A stretch of 19,898 bases of DNA, taken from the NCBI GenBank assembly GCA_937894495.1, contig CALCRR010000365.1, positions 1 to 19,898 on the forward strand, written 5' to 3'. This document shows positions 1 through 7,381 of this stretch, one piece after another. Under the pieces are notes generated by a model, which searched no databases, was not told the DNA's origin, and saw only the letters and a list, made by a program, of their open reading frames with translations. A program made the position numbers and the translations under genes. The first letter of the stretch is position 1. Each line of letters begins with the position of its first letter. This stretch comes from an uncultured Ruminococcus sp. Its GTDB lineage: Bacteria; Bacillota; Clostridia; Oscillospirales; Ruminococcaceae.

Positions 1-51
1 ACGGGGGTTTGTGCGCTCTTTTTGTTTTTGAATGTTAGTTTTTGTTTTCAA
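1..51 (-). CDS. 5' end of an unidentified gene running off the left edge
   Basis: Only the first 17 codons are present. A strong ribosome site, AAGGAGG, lies at 58-64 on the minus strand, six bases before a TTG codon at 51-49. From there the frame stays open to position 1 and reads MKTKTNIQKQKERTNPR, a very basic, polar N-terminus. No ATG competes. The stop of the upstream methyltransferase gene is 29 bases away, so the two would be co-transcribed. Seventeen residues are too few to assign a family. The ribosome site is the main evidence; the TTG start is an inference from its spacing. Confidence 0.55.
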   Translation of the reverse strand, partial: MKTKTNIQKQKERTNPR

Positions 52-80
52 ACTTTACCTCCTTGGTCTGTAAACAATAC

Positions 81-1091
81 TTACTTTAAATAAAGCTCTC
101 CGTCAAAAAACTTTTCCTGAAAAGCTATTTTTTCAAGTATCTCCTCCTTGCTAAAGCTCATACCGTCAGGAGCTGTTATCCACTTATCCTCGTTGTCATT
201 AAGCCTGTGATAAACGGCTATTACCTTGCCTGTGAAGCTTTCAAGGGGCTTATCCACTCCCAGTATATAAACGTCCTGCTCGGCGCCGTCGCCTGCAAAT
301 ATCCCGTTTACATAGCCGTAGTTTACAGTGTATATCAAACTTTTTATCCTTGGGTGAGCTGTGCCCGGAGGTCTGTCAACTGTACATTTTACCCTCATGC
401 CTATAATGCCCGAATAATCAGGCAGGGTCGGCTCTTTTCGTACAGCGGCTTCTATAAAATAATGCTTGCACTCCTTCCATTTGCCATCAAAAAAGCAGTC
501 GTCGATATGCCTTATCTTTATGAGCTCAAAGTCCTTAAAAAGCCTTTTTATATCCTCTTTATCGGTATAATAGTGCGGCACGCCCTGCTCGGGTCCTTCG
601 TTTTTTATTACGGTGCTGTCATTTATCCTTTCAAGGTCGGGTCGACTGTAGGCGGGAGTCTCCTTAGAGCAAAGTGTCATAAAAACAGTGCCGTCGTGCT
701 TTAAAACACGCTTTATCTCAGCCATTATGCGCTCCATACCGATGCTGTCGGTATGACCTGCGGAATGAAAAGCAAAAATACAGTCAAAGGCGTCCGCCGA
801 AAATGGGAGAGAAGCCATATCAGCCTTTCTGCAGGCGATGTCTGCGCCCTGCTCTCTGCTGTATTCTTTTAAAAAGCTCAGCGCTTCCTCTGAGATATCG
901 CAGGCAGTTACCTTAAAGCCGTATCGGGCAAACAGCACCGAGTGCCTGCCCAGACCGCACCCCAGGTCGAGAACGCTCTTCCTGCCCTCTCTGCGCCATT
1001 TTTCGGCATAGTAATAGCTCTCCTCACAGGGGTCTAACCATAGCGAGCGGTCTTTTATCATGCTCCAGTCAAAGGGGTCTTGGTTTTTCAT
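81..1091 (-). CDS. SAM-dependent methyltransferase fused to an inorganic pyrophosphatase-like domain
   Basis: This 336-residue protein has two parts. Residues about 38-140 are a class I SAM-dependent methyltransferase fold: motif I is LDLGCGLGRH (41-50), followed by an acidic residue in the strand 2 position (CDIS, about 64-67) and a motif IV-like CIFAFHS. Residues about 228-336 resemble the short inorganic pyrophosphatase-like proteins common in clostridia: VDRPPGTAHP, TVNYGYVNG, DGAEQDVYILG (268-278) and NEDKWITAP. The classical pyrophosphatase metal motif DxDxxD appears as DGAEQD (268-273), so its middle Asp is replaced by Ala, although two of the three acids remain. The methyl acceptor is unknown. 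The ATG start is preceded by AAAGGAG, and a consensus promoter lies just upstream. The gene is probably first in an operon with the partial gene at the window edge. The two-domain reading is fairly secure; activity of the second domain is not. Confidence 0.85.
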   Translation of the reverse strand: MKNQDPFDWSMIKDRSLWLDPCEESYYYAEKWRREGRKSVLDLGCGLGRHSVLFARYGFKVTACDISEEALSFLKEYSREQGADIACRKADMASLPFSADAFDCIFAFHSAGHTDSIGMERIMAEIKRVLKHDGTVFMTLCSKETPAYSRPDLERINDSTVIKNEGPEQGVPHYYTDKEDIKRLFKDFELIKIRHIDDCFFDGKWKECKHYFIEAAVRKEPTLPDYSGIIGMRVKCTVDRPPGTAHPRIKSLIYTVNYGYVNGIFAGDGAEQDVYILGVDKPLESFTGKVIAVYHRLNDNEDKWITAPDGMSFSKEEILEKIAFQEKFFDGELYLK

Positions 1092-1128
1092 AGTCAGCTC
1101 CTTTTACTATTATCGACAGATTTTTATA

Positions 1129-1157
1129 ATTATACCATAATTGACCGCAACTGTCAA
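1129..1157 (-). promoter_or_regulatory. Sigma-A promoter of the methyltransferase gene
   Basis: On the minus strand TTGACA (1157-1152) is followed after 17 bases by TATAAT (1134-1129), both perfect consensus hexamers. Predicted transcription start is about 1122, giving a leader of about 30 bases that carries the AAAGGAG ribosome site. Confidence 0.85.
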
Positions 1158-1200
1158 ATCCCTCACCTGCGTGTCCTCACCGGACGGGGTGTTCCCCCCA

Positions 1201-1254
1201 CCTGCCACACTATTGTGTGGTAGGCTAGATATCGAGTCCTCCCCGAAGGGGAGG
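1201..1254. repeat. Two adjacent GC-rich hairpins
   Basis: CCTGCCACAC (1201-1210) pairs with GTGTGGTAGG (1215-1224), giving ten pairs including one G-T around a TATT loop. Fourteen bases later CCTCCCC (1238-1244) pairs perfectly with GGGGAGG (1248-1254) around GAA. A short T run follows the second hairpin on the plus strand, but no plus-strand gene ends here, so a terminator role is unsupported. Confidence 0.6.
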
Positions 1255-1281
1255 GGGTGCTTTTGTGACTGCTAGAAGTTT

Positions 1282-1368
1282 GATGGCTGCGCTAACCCTG
1301 TAAAATGATGTATTGGTGTGCCTACAGAAGTAAGCAGCTTTCCTACAATCATTTTACACTAAGCCACC
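1282..1368. repeat. Long imperfect stem-loop
   Basis: GTAAAATGATGTA (1300-1312) pairs with TACAATCATTTTAC (1344-1357), giving 13 pairs with one bulged A. An outer stem of GATGGCT (1282-1288) with AGCCACC (1362-1368) encloses it. The outer stem pairs best when read as minus-strand RNA, where the one mismatch becomes a G-U pair. The function is unknown. Confidence 0.5.
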
Positions 1369-1375
1369 TGCGCTG

Positions 1376-1409
1376 CTAGTCGCTGGATAAATAGAGAAAC
1401 AGTGACTAG
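1376..1409. repeat. Ten-pair stem-loop with 14-base loop
   Basis: CTAGTCGCTG (1376-1385) pairs with CAGTGACTAG (1400-1409); one pair is a G-U wobble when read as plus-strand RNA. It lies directly beside the 1282-1368 stem-loop and may belong to the same element. Confidence 0.5.
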
Positions 1410-1542
1410 GGTGTTTTGAAACTGACCTTGGAATATGTTGACTTTATGCGTTTTATCATGCAATTTGTTAAGACGGTCATTTGGCGATCAGTAGTTCAGT
1501 GCAGACTGTCTGCTGTTATTATAAACTAAGAAGAGTAAAAAA

Positions 1543-1591
1543 ATAAAGACTTCGCTCTGTAAAAAATCATCGCCGCAGAGGAAGCCTTTAT
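1543..1591 (-). terminator. Intrinsic terminator of the phosphoesterase operon
   Basis: On the minus strand ATAAAGGCTTCCTCTGC (1591-1575) pairs with its near complement at 1560-1543 and runs directly into a T-rich tract (TTTATTTTTTTAC). It lies 11 bases after the stop of the metallophosphoesterase gene. Confidence 0.8.
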
Positions 1592-1601
1592 TATTCGCAT
1601 A

Positions 1602-3695
1602 TTAATCCGTGATAGATGTCAGCGGTATCTGTTCAACGTCCCAGCTGCTGTCTGAGTGAATGGTTATAAGCTCAGCGCCCCTCTGCTTTGTTTCCTTTTC
1701 TATGCCGGGCATTGCCAGATAGTCAATGCTCATGCCGTAGGTCAGGCGAATGCCCTTGTACTCGATAGACGCATTATTATAATGGTCATGTCCGCAGAAA
1801 AAGCCTGTTGTGCTGCCAAGCTCCAGAGCTGTGTCAAACATTTTGCTGGGGTAATCGGAGCAGCAGACCAGGTCGTTAGTGATACCGCCGTGGTCTCCTG
1901 GGTTCTCTCCGAAGAAATACTTTACCTCATCGCTGCCGTCAAGATATAGCTCGGTAGCGGTCTTATACTCCTGCAAAGGTATGTGGAAGAAAACAAATGA
2001 GTTAACAGTTTTGCCTGCCTCAGCGTTCATGCGCTTTACCTCATCAGCATACCACTCCACCTGATCGTCGTGGATATAGTCGTAAACGTTGATACCCTCA
2101 CCTGTGTAAGCGTTGGAGTCTATCATAAACAGCCCCGTGTTAAGTGTGCCGTCGGTATTGCGCAGCTCGATCAGCTGGTTGTTTCTGCCCATTATGTCAG
2201 GCTGGGTGTAGGGATAAAGCAGGTTTCCCGAGGTCTTGTACGAAAGGGATTTATACACCTCGTTGAGCTCTGTTTTATTAAGAGTTGAAAGATTTTCGGT
2301 ATCATGGTTGCCGTAGGTGAAAGCCCAGGGAATGCCGGTGTTTCTCATAAACGCCGCAAACTGCTGCACGGGGGCAGAGTTATTGAGCGACATTGACATT
2401 ATTCCCAGAGGGAAGCAAAGGTCGCCTGTTACTACCACAAGGTCGGGCTTGGTGTGCTCTATCTCGGCAAAACAAGCCTTCAGCGCCTTCATATCCTTTC
2501 TGTAGGAGTAAAGGCTTCCGCCGATGTGGATATCTGTAAGATGAAGTATCTTAAAATCCTCTGTTGATGAGGTTATGGTGTATACGCCTGTTTCCTCGTT
2601 GTATTCTATTTTATGGGTGTTGTGCTCCACCACAGGGACTGAGTTTATATAGCTCTGGGTGTACCAGGTATCACGCTGCAGCAGGGTAAAGGTCGATACT
2701 AGGATCACAACAGAGGTGACAAGTGCAAATCTTCTGGGATTGAAAACTATGTTTTTAAATGTTACCTTTCTTCTGGCAGTCAGGTCAAGTATAAGAATGA
2801 TAATGGCAAAAAAGATAGCCGCTGTGAAGAAAACATTGCCGGGATAGCTTATCTTATCCCCTGCAAAAATAGTGATAAAGGTCACTGCAACCCAGTATAC
2901 CAGCGAAAATGCCGCAATAAAAATGCCGTATTTGCGTGCTTTTTTGCCATCGGGTAAAGCAATGCGCTTTTGTATTATCTTATATAGTATAATGTTTTTT
3001 ACCAGTATGAAAAGCGGTATCTCGACCATTATCAGGTTTGAGAAAAAGTTCTCGGCAAGCTCGGCTGATTTTGAGTTTCCGAAAATAAAAAAGCTCAGCT
3101 CAGACCCCATAAAAACAAACACTGCGCTTATGATAAGTGCCGTTGAATTAAGAAGTCTCTTTGTATACTTGTCAGAGAGCGACCTGAGGTAGTTATATGC
3201 TGCGTTGTCGTATTTTACGTCTTTTATCTCACGCTCGGTCTTATTGATATTTCTGATACGTCTGTACACCAGAAATACAAGCAGGGCAAACATTGCCATA
3301 ACAAAGAAAAATTCCTTGTTTAAGTTTACAGCATCAAATATCACCCAGCCCAGCTCGGTAAAAGCAAACATTGAAAACAAGGCTGCGGCATAAGCTCGCC
3401 TGCGCTGCTTCCATATTATATTTTTGGTGGGTCTAAGCTCTGCCGCATCGCCCGAGCTTCTCCATGCAAGCGCCTGCTCCTCGGTATAGCCTGCAAGCTG
3501 CGCCATTTTGGTTAGCTGACCATAGTCCGAGAGTATGGTATCTATAGCTTCACCCTCGGTACTGTTTTCGCAAAGCTCGCTGTATTTTTCATCAAGCGCC
3601 GTGCTTATCTTTTCCTGCGCTTCGTAGGCTTCGGGACTGTAGGGTATATCGTCGAACACCAGCCCGACGAGTTCACTTATCCTGCTTTTTGCCAT
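1602..3695 (-). CDS. Seven-helix membrane protein with C-terminal metallophosphoesterase domain
   Basis: The protein has three regions. Residues about 1-80 form a soluble helical region resembling the bundles that prefix many Firmicute membrane sensors and permeases (DUF1700/HAAS-like). About seven hydrophobic segments follow between roughly 100 and 340. The last 315 residues are a calcineurin-like metallophosphoesterase with the full metal-ligand series: LTDIH, VTGDL, YGNHD, FFHIPL and GHDH. The substrate is not predictable. With a cytosolic N-terminus, seven passes would put the phosphoesterase outside the cell; this is an inference. I place the start at the ATG at 3695, with GAGGAG ten bases upstream, rather than at the in-frame ATG at 3713, which has no ribosome site. 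It overlaps the upstream gene by 23 bases, which suggests translational coupling. Domain calls are secure; topology and role are not. Confidence 0.88.
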   Translation of the reverse strand: MAKSRISELVGLVFDDIPYSPEAYEAQEKISTALDEKYSELCENSTEGEAIDTILSDYGQLTKMAQLAGYTEEQALAWRSSGDAAELRPTKNIIWKQRRRAYAAALFSMFAFTELGWVIFDAVNLNKEFFFVMAMFALLVFLVYRRIRNINKTEREIKDVKYDNAAYNYLRSLSDKYTKRLLNSTALIISAVFVFMGSELSFFIFGNSKSAELAENFFSNLIMVEIPLFILVKNIILYKIIQKRIALPDGKKARKYGIFIAAFSLVYWVAVTFITIFAGDKISYPGNVFFTAAIFFAIIILILDLTARRKVTFKNIVFNPRRFALVTSVVILVSTFTLLQRDTWYTQSYINSVPVVEHNTHKIEYNEETGVYTITSSTEDFKILHLTDIHIGGSLYSYRKDMKALKACFAEIEHTKPDLVVVTGDLCFPLGIMSMSLNNSAPVQQFAAFMRNTGIPWAFTYGNHDTENLSTLNKTELNEVYKSLSYKTSGNLLYPYTQPDIMGRNNQLIELRNTDGTLNTGLFMIDSNAYTGEGINVYDYIHDDQVEWYADEVKRMNAEAGKTVNSFVFFHIPLQEYKTATELYLDGSDEVKYFFGENPGDHGGITNDLVCCSDYPSKMFDTALELGSTTGFFCGHDHYNNASIEYKGIRLTYGMSIDYLAMPGIEKETKQRGAELITIHSDSSWDVEQIPLTSITD

Positions 3696-4026
3696 TTTTC
3701 TTATTCTCCTCATTTCTTTTTTTAAGCTTATCCAAAAGCTTGATAGCTGTCTTTTTCAGCCCCCCCGTGATACTTCGTATGATCTCCATAAAAAGCAGAG
3801 CAAAGGCTGTTGTAGCTGCACCTGCCAGTATGGCATAATACACCGAGATAGGTCTGTGCTGAGTGACCTCATAAAGCTGAGTGTATGAATAGATAGCTGT
3901 TGAGATACCTGCTGTGAAGGAAAAAAATATCTTTATCATTCGCCTGATCTTTAGTGCCTTTATGACCGCTCCTTTTCCTTTGTTAAAGACCATGACCGCT
4001 TTATCCTTAGCTGCGTTTTTATCCAA
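3673..4026 (-). CDS. Small two-helix membrane protein, unknown function
   Basis: A 117-residue protein with a basic N-terminus, two hydrophobic segments (about residues 30-50 and 62-82) and a very Lys-rich tail (KKRNEENKKNGKKQDK), so both ends are probably cytosolic. The start is TTG at 4026, because GGAGGG stands six bases upstream and no ATG is available. It is the first gene of a two-gene operon with the phosphoesterase protein, whose start lies inside its 3' end, so it may assist or assemble with that protein. I do not recognise the family. Confidence 0.75.
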   Translation of the reverse strand: MDKNAAKDKAVMVFNKGKGAVIKALKIRRMIKIFFSFTAGISTAIYSYTQLYEVTQHRPISVYYAILAGAATTAFALLFMEIIRSITGGLKKTAIKLLDKLKKRNEENKKNGKKQDK

Positions 4027-4125
4027 GCTCAGCCCTCCCTTCGTCGGGGCATACAGGTCAGGTGTGCATAAAATACCGCAATAGGCTGGCTCTGTCCGAC
4101 CTGCTCAATAGTTAAATTATACAAT

Positions 4126-4154
4126 ATTATACCAGACAGCAGCGGTTTAGTCAA
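4126..4154 (-). promoter_or_regulatory. Sigma-A promoter of the membrane phosphoesterase operon
   Basis: On the minus strand TTGACT (4154-4149), a 17-base spacer and TATAAT (4131-4126). The predicted start near 4119 gives a leader of about 90 bases before the TTG start at 4026. Confidence 0.82.
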
Positions 4155-4202
4155 GCGAATTGCCATATAATGTAATTTAACCGGCAAAATTCATAATATC
4201 AG

Positions 4203-4237
4203 CTCATCTTATGTATTCAAAATACACATGACCTGAG
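4203..4237. promoter_or_regulatory. Dyad in the divergent intergenic region, possible operator
   Basis: TGTATT (4212-4217) and AATACA (4221-4226) form a perfect dyad around CAA, flanked by CTCA (4203-4206) and TGAG (4234-4237). It lies between the two divergent promoters of this 319-bp gap, about 45 bases upstream of the plus-strand -35 box. Nothing else in the gap looks coding. An operator role is a guess. Confidence 0.3.
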
Positions 4238-4280
4238 TTTTCTGCTAACGCCTTGTAAAAAGCTTATTTATAAAAAGTGA

Positions 4281-4309
4281 TTGATTTATCAGGTAAACTG
4301 TGTTAAAAT
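4281..4309 (+). promoter_or_regulatory. Sigma-A promoter of the DUF4405 gene
   Basis: TTGATT (4281-4286), a 17-base spacer and TAAAAT (4304-4309). The predicted start is near 4316, leaving a short leader of about 30 bases with GAGG ahead of the ATG at 4346. Confidence 0.75.
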
Positions 4310-4345
4310 AGTAAGCATAAAAAATTATTACAGCGAGGAACGGCA

Positions 4346-5026
4346 ATGAAAAAAGTTAAAATCATCACCGACTGCATAATGATAATACTACTGCCCCTGC
4401 TGATGTCCTATGCACTTATCGGCGAGGCTTTGCATGAGTGGCTGGGCATAGCTATGTTTTTGGTGTTTATCATACACCACATACTCAACCGCAAATGGCT
4501 AAAAAGCATATTTAAGAGCAAATACACCCCCTACCGCACATATACAAATATCATAAATACCCTGCTTTGCGTGATAATGATAGCCCTGCCTGTAAGCGGC
4601 ATACTTATGTCAAAGCACGCAGTGCCGTTTCTTAGCATATCGGGCGGAGTAAGCTTTGCAAGAACGGTGCATATGACCACATCATACTGGGGCTTTGTGC
4701 TTATGAGCTTGCACCTTGGAAATCACGCTAACATGATGATGAACGGTATGCGCAAGATGTTTAAGATAAAAAACGAAAGCACCGCAAGAAAGCTGACACT
4801 CAGGATAATCGCCGCAGCAATCAGCGCCTACGGGATATATGCCTTTGTAAAACGCAGGATAGCCAGCTATCTGTTCATGCAGTCAATGTTCGCATTTTTC
4901 GACCTGAGCGAGAACAAGCTGTTTTTCTTTGCAGACTATGCTGCAATGATAGTGATGTTTGCAGCAGCAGGGCATTATATCTGCAAGCTCCTTAAAAACA
5001 GCAAGCAGGCAGCTGAAAATGAATAA
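4346..5026 (+). CDS. DUF4405-type membrane protein, probable b-type haem protein
   Basis: A 226-residue integral membrane protein with about five hydrophobic segments (roughly 8-24, 30-48, 66-88, 108-126, 150-168, with a further one near 195-215). It resembles the DUF4405 family, which is related to cytochrome b561 and formate dehydrogenase gamma-type haem proteins. Two histidine pairs sit 14 residues apart in hydrophobic helices: H30/H44 in HEWLGIAMFLVFIIH and H109/H123 in HMTTSYWGFVLMSLH. This is the arrangement of bis-His haem ligands in diheme cytochromes b. No partner dehydrogenase is adjacent, so the electron donor and acceptor are unknown. It has its own promoter and ends at a bidirectional terminator. 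Haem binding is an inference from residue spacing. Confidence 0.8.
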   Translation: MKKVKIITDCIMIILLPLLMSYALIGEALHEWLGIAMFLVFIIHHILNRKWLKSIFKSKYTPYRTYTNIINTLLCVIMIALPVSGILMSKHAVPFLSISGGVSFARTVHMTTSYWGFVLMSLHLGNHANMMMNGMRKMFKIKNESTARKLTLRIIAAAISAYGIYAFVKRRIASYLFMQSMFAFFDLSENKLFFFADYAAMIVMFAAAGHYICKLLKNSKQAAENE

Positions 5027-5093
5027 AAAGCTGGCAGAGCCGCTGTGGTGATATTGCCCTCGGTATCTGATAAAAAGAGCGTTAAATAAGCAT

Positions 5094-5126
5094 AAAACGG
5101 CTTGGAGCATATCTTCAAGCCGTTTT
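5094..5126. terminator. Bidirectional terminator between convergent genes
   Basis: AAAACGGCTTG (5094-5104) and CAAGCCGTTTT (5116-5126) are perfect complements around an 11-base loop. A/T tracts flank both sides, so the hairpin can stop transcripts from the DUF4405 gene (plus) and the isomerase-like gene (minus). Confidence 0.85.
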
Positions 5127-5147
5127 GTATTTTATATTTTGTCACTG

Positions 5148-5933
5148 TTAGTCCCCTAAAGCCTCATACATCTCAATGAGCTTTCTGCCTGCCTTGGCAG
5201 CTCTTGCAACAAATTCCTCGCAGCTTGAGTCGCTGTATAGCGGTGACTTGCTCATATAAAGCTCCAGCGACATTGCCCCCTTGTAGTCAAGGCTCTTTAG
5301 CCTTTTAAGAAAAACATCATAGTCAATATTGCCGTCAAAGGGTATCTCGTGACCGTCGATCTTGCCGTTGTTATCGTGTATGTGCAGCCCCGATAGCCTT
5401 GCGCCGTGTTTGATAAGGTTGTTCTGCCCGTAGGTAAAGCAGTTTTCGTGCCCCACATCATAGCAAAATCTCACATTCTCACAGCTGCCGAAGCTGTCAA
5501 ATATCACATCAAGAAACTGCGGAAGCTGAATATTTTCAAACAGCAGGTCTACACCCTTTTGCGCAGCTCTGTTGATAATAGTTCCAAAATTTTCGAGCCC
5601 GAACTCTGTCACAGGGGGAGCAATAAGCCCGTCGGTGGGGTGAACGACGACTTTTTTAACGCCGTTTTCGGCGCAGATATCAATACATTCAAGAGTTCTG
5701 TTCAAAATATATCCGCTGTGTTCTCCCTTGACCCACAGCGAGTTCATTCTGTCAAAAGGGGAGTGTACATTATCTATGTCGAGTCCTAAATTTTGTACAG
5801 TTTTATACTGCGTCAGCTTGTTTTCATCAGAAAAGCCCAGCATAACGCCGTCAAAGCCGTTAGCTTTTATAAGTGTGAGCCTTTGTGCGAGGTCGATCTT
5901 ATCCGTAAAATCAGCATAGATATTAAGCTTCAT
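5148..5933 (-). CDS. Sugar phosphate isomerase/epimerase-like TIM barrel
   Basis: A 261-residue protein of the xylose isomerase-like / AP endonuclease 2 superfamily. Likely divalent-metal ligands are E133 in LLFENIQ, D159 and H162 in YDVGHEN, H184/H186 in SGLHIHDN, H195 in DGHEIPFDG and E224 in MSLELY. The family covers sugar epimerases, isomerases and related enzymes, and the substrate cannot be named here. I chose the ATG at 5933, preceded by GGTGAT, which matches the distal part of the anti-Shine-Dalgarno complement. The longer frame starting with TTG at 5963 would begin inside the terminator hairpin of the upstream gene. No obvious promoter of its own was seen, so it may depend on read-through. 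Confidence 0.82.
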   Translation of the reverse strand: MKLNIYADFTDKIDLAQRLTLIKANGFDGVMLGFSDENKLTQYKTVQNLGLDIDNVHSPFDRMNSLWVKGEHSGYILNRTLECIDICAENGVKKVVVHPTDGLIAPPVTEFGLENFGTIINRAAQKGVDLLFENIQLPQFLDVIFDSFGSCENVRFCYDVGHENCFTYGQNNLIKHGARLSGLHIHDNNGKIDGHEIPFDGNIDYDVFLKRLKSLDYKGAMSLELYMSKSPLYSDSSCEEFVARAAKAGRKLIEMYEALGD

Positions 5934-5951
5934 GAAATCACCCAAATAAAA

Positions 5952-5984
5952 CGGGAAGAGCAAAGCAGCAGCCCTCTCTTCCCG
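5952..5984 (-). terminator. Terminator after the ACT-PFL operon
   Basis: CGGGAAGAG and CTCTTCCCG (5984-5976 and 5960-5952 on the minus strand) form nine perfect pairs around a 15-base loop, followed by TTTTATTT. It lies just after the stop of the PFL gene and 18 bases before the isomerase-like start. Confidence 0.82.
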
Positions 5985-5990
5985 AAAATA

Positions 5991-7346
5991 TCAGTTTTTA
6001 AGCGAATGCAGCGGCGCAGGTATCTGACCGCCTCTGTTTATAAATTTGCTTGCCGACTCTTTTTTCAGCTGCATTACAGGTCCGCAGCCGAACAGACCGC
6101 CCCAGTCCAGCTCCTCGCCAACCTCTTTGCCGATAGCGGGTATTATCCTTACGGCGGTGGTCTTGTTGTTTACCATGCCTATGGCAGCTTCGTCCGCGAT
6201 TATTGCAGACAGGGTATCAGCCTCGGTATCGCCGGGCACAACTATCATATCAAGTCCCACCGAGCAAACGGCAGTCATAGCTTCAAGCTTTTCAATGGTG
6301 AGAGCTCCGCTCTTGGCAGCGTCTATCATACCTGCATCCTCAGATACGGGTATAAATGCGCCCGAAAGTCCGCCTATCCTGGAACAAGCCATAACTCCGC
6401 CCTTTTTGACCGCATCGTTTAGCAGTGCAAGACAAGCGGTAGTTCCGTGAGTTCCGCAGCGCTCAAGACCTATCTCCTCGAGTATATGTGCCACCGAGTC
6501 GCCCACAGCAGGGGTCGGCGCCAGCGAAAGGTCAACTATACCAAAGGGCACGCCGAGCCTTTCGGAAGCGATAGTGCCCACCAGCTGACCCACTCTGGTT
6601 ATCTTATAGGATATCTCCTTTATAACATCTGAAATGCCGGTGATATCCGCATCGGGATATTTTTTAAGAGCAGCCCTTACAACGCCGGGACCCGATACGC
6701 CCACATTTATCATGCAGTCAGGCTCGCCCACGCCGTGGAAAGCGCCAGCCATAAAGGGGTTGTCCTCAACCGCATTGCAGAAAACCACCAGCTTGGCAGC
6801 GCCGAAGCAGGCAGAGTCCACAGTCTTTTCGGCACACTCTTTGATAATGCCGCCCATGAGCTTGACAGCGTCAAGGTTTATACCTGTCTTGGTAGAGCCG
6901 ATATTTACCGATGAGCAAACTCTCTCAGTGTTTGCCAGCGCCTCGGGTATTGACTTTATAAGCTCGGTATCGCCTGCCGAAAAGCCCTTGGGAACAAGTG
7001 CCGAGTAGCCGCCTATGAGGTTTACTCCCACAGCCTTGGCAGCCTTATCCATAGCATAGGCAAACTTAACGGGCGACCCCTTGCAGGCTGCAGACACTAT
7101 AGCAATAGGCGTTACCGAAAGCCTTTTGTTGATTATCGGTATGCCGAGCTCCTTCTCGATCTGCTCACCCACATTTACAAGATCCTTTGCCTTGGTGGTT
7201 ATTTTGTTGTAGACCTTTTCACAAGCCTTGTCTATATCGCTGTCGATACAGTCGAGCAGTGAAATGCCCATGGTTATTGTACGTATGTCAAGGCAGTCGT
7301 CCTGTATCATACGTATGGTTTCAAGAATATCATATACGTTTATCAT
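5991..7346 (-). CDS. PFL family protein (UPF0210/DUF711)
   Basis: A 451-residue protein matching the UPF0210 family in length and sequence, for example the N-terminus ILETIRMIQ..LDIRTITMGISLLDC and the Gly-rich segments VNVGVSGPGVVR, ERCGTHGTTACLALLNDAVKKGG and RIGGLSGAFIPVSEDAGM. Structures exist for the family, but no reaction is established as far as I know; the name refers to a pyruvate formate-lyase-like fold. It lies downstream of an ACT-domain protein of the UPF0237 family, its standard partner across Firmicutes, which suggests the ACT protein senses a small ligand for it. A purine-rich AGAGGA precedes the ATG at 7346 with rather long spacing. A strong terminator follows. Family identity is secure; function is unknown. 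Confidence 0.92.
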   Translation of the reverse strand: MINVYDILETIRMIQDDCLDIRTITMGISLLDCIDSDIDKACEKVYNKITTKAKDLVNVGEQIEKELGIPIINKRLSVTPIAIVSAACKGSPVKFAYAMDKAAKAVGVNLIGGYSALVPKGFSAGDTELIKSIPEALANTERVCSSVNIGSTKTGINLDAVKLMGGIIKECAEKTVDSACFGAAKLVVFCNAVEDNPFMAGAFHGVGEPDCMINVGVSGPGVVRAALKKYPDADITGISDVIKEISYKITRVGQLVGTIASERLGVPFGIVDLSLAPTPAVGDSVAHILEEIGLERCGTHGTTACLALLNDAVKKGGVMACSRIGGLSGAFIPVSEDAGMIDAAKSGALTIEKLEAMTAVCSVGLDMIVVPGDTEADTLSAIIADEAAIGMVNNKTTAVRIIPAIGKEVGEELDWGGLFGCGPVMQLKKESASKFINRGGQIPAPLHSLKN

Positions 7347-7381
7347 AATGTCAGAGATCCTCTCAATATGTAATCAATATG

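Larger units (their letters stand above)
1092..1601. other. 510-bp non-coding region rich in hairpins
   Basis: No reading frame with a ribosome site was found here; the longest candidates are about 25 codons. The left 65 bases hold the promoter of the methyltransferase gene and the right 60 bases hold the terminator of the phosphoesterase operon. Between them are at least four strong inverted repeats (1201-1224, 1238-1254, 1282-1368, 1376-1409) and a short palindrome, GCAGACTGTCTGC, at 1501-1513. This is more structure than a plain intergenic gap needs. It could be a decayed small repeat element or an untranslated RNA. Confidence 0.6.

Noticed and set aside
207..704. 165-codon open frame on the plus strand
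   Set aside because: Lies antisense to the methyltransferase-pyrophosphatase gene, without promoter or ribosome site.
1300..1374. 24-codon open frame on the plus strand in the hairpin region
   Set aside because: No ribosome site, no family resemblance, and it is built from stem-loop sequence.
5934..5963. N-terminal extension of the isomerase-like gene from a TTG at 5963
   Set aside because: The extension starts inside a terminator hairpin; the ATG at 5933 has a ribosome site.
5793..6422. 209-codon open frame on the plus strand
   Set aside because: Antisense to the isomerase-like and PFL genes, and it crosses the terminator hairpin between them.
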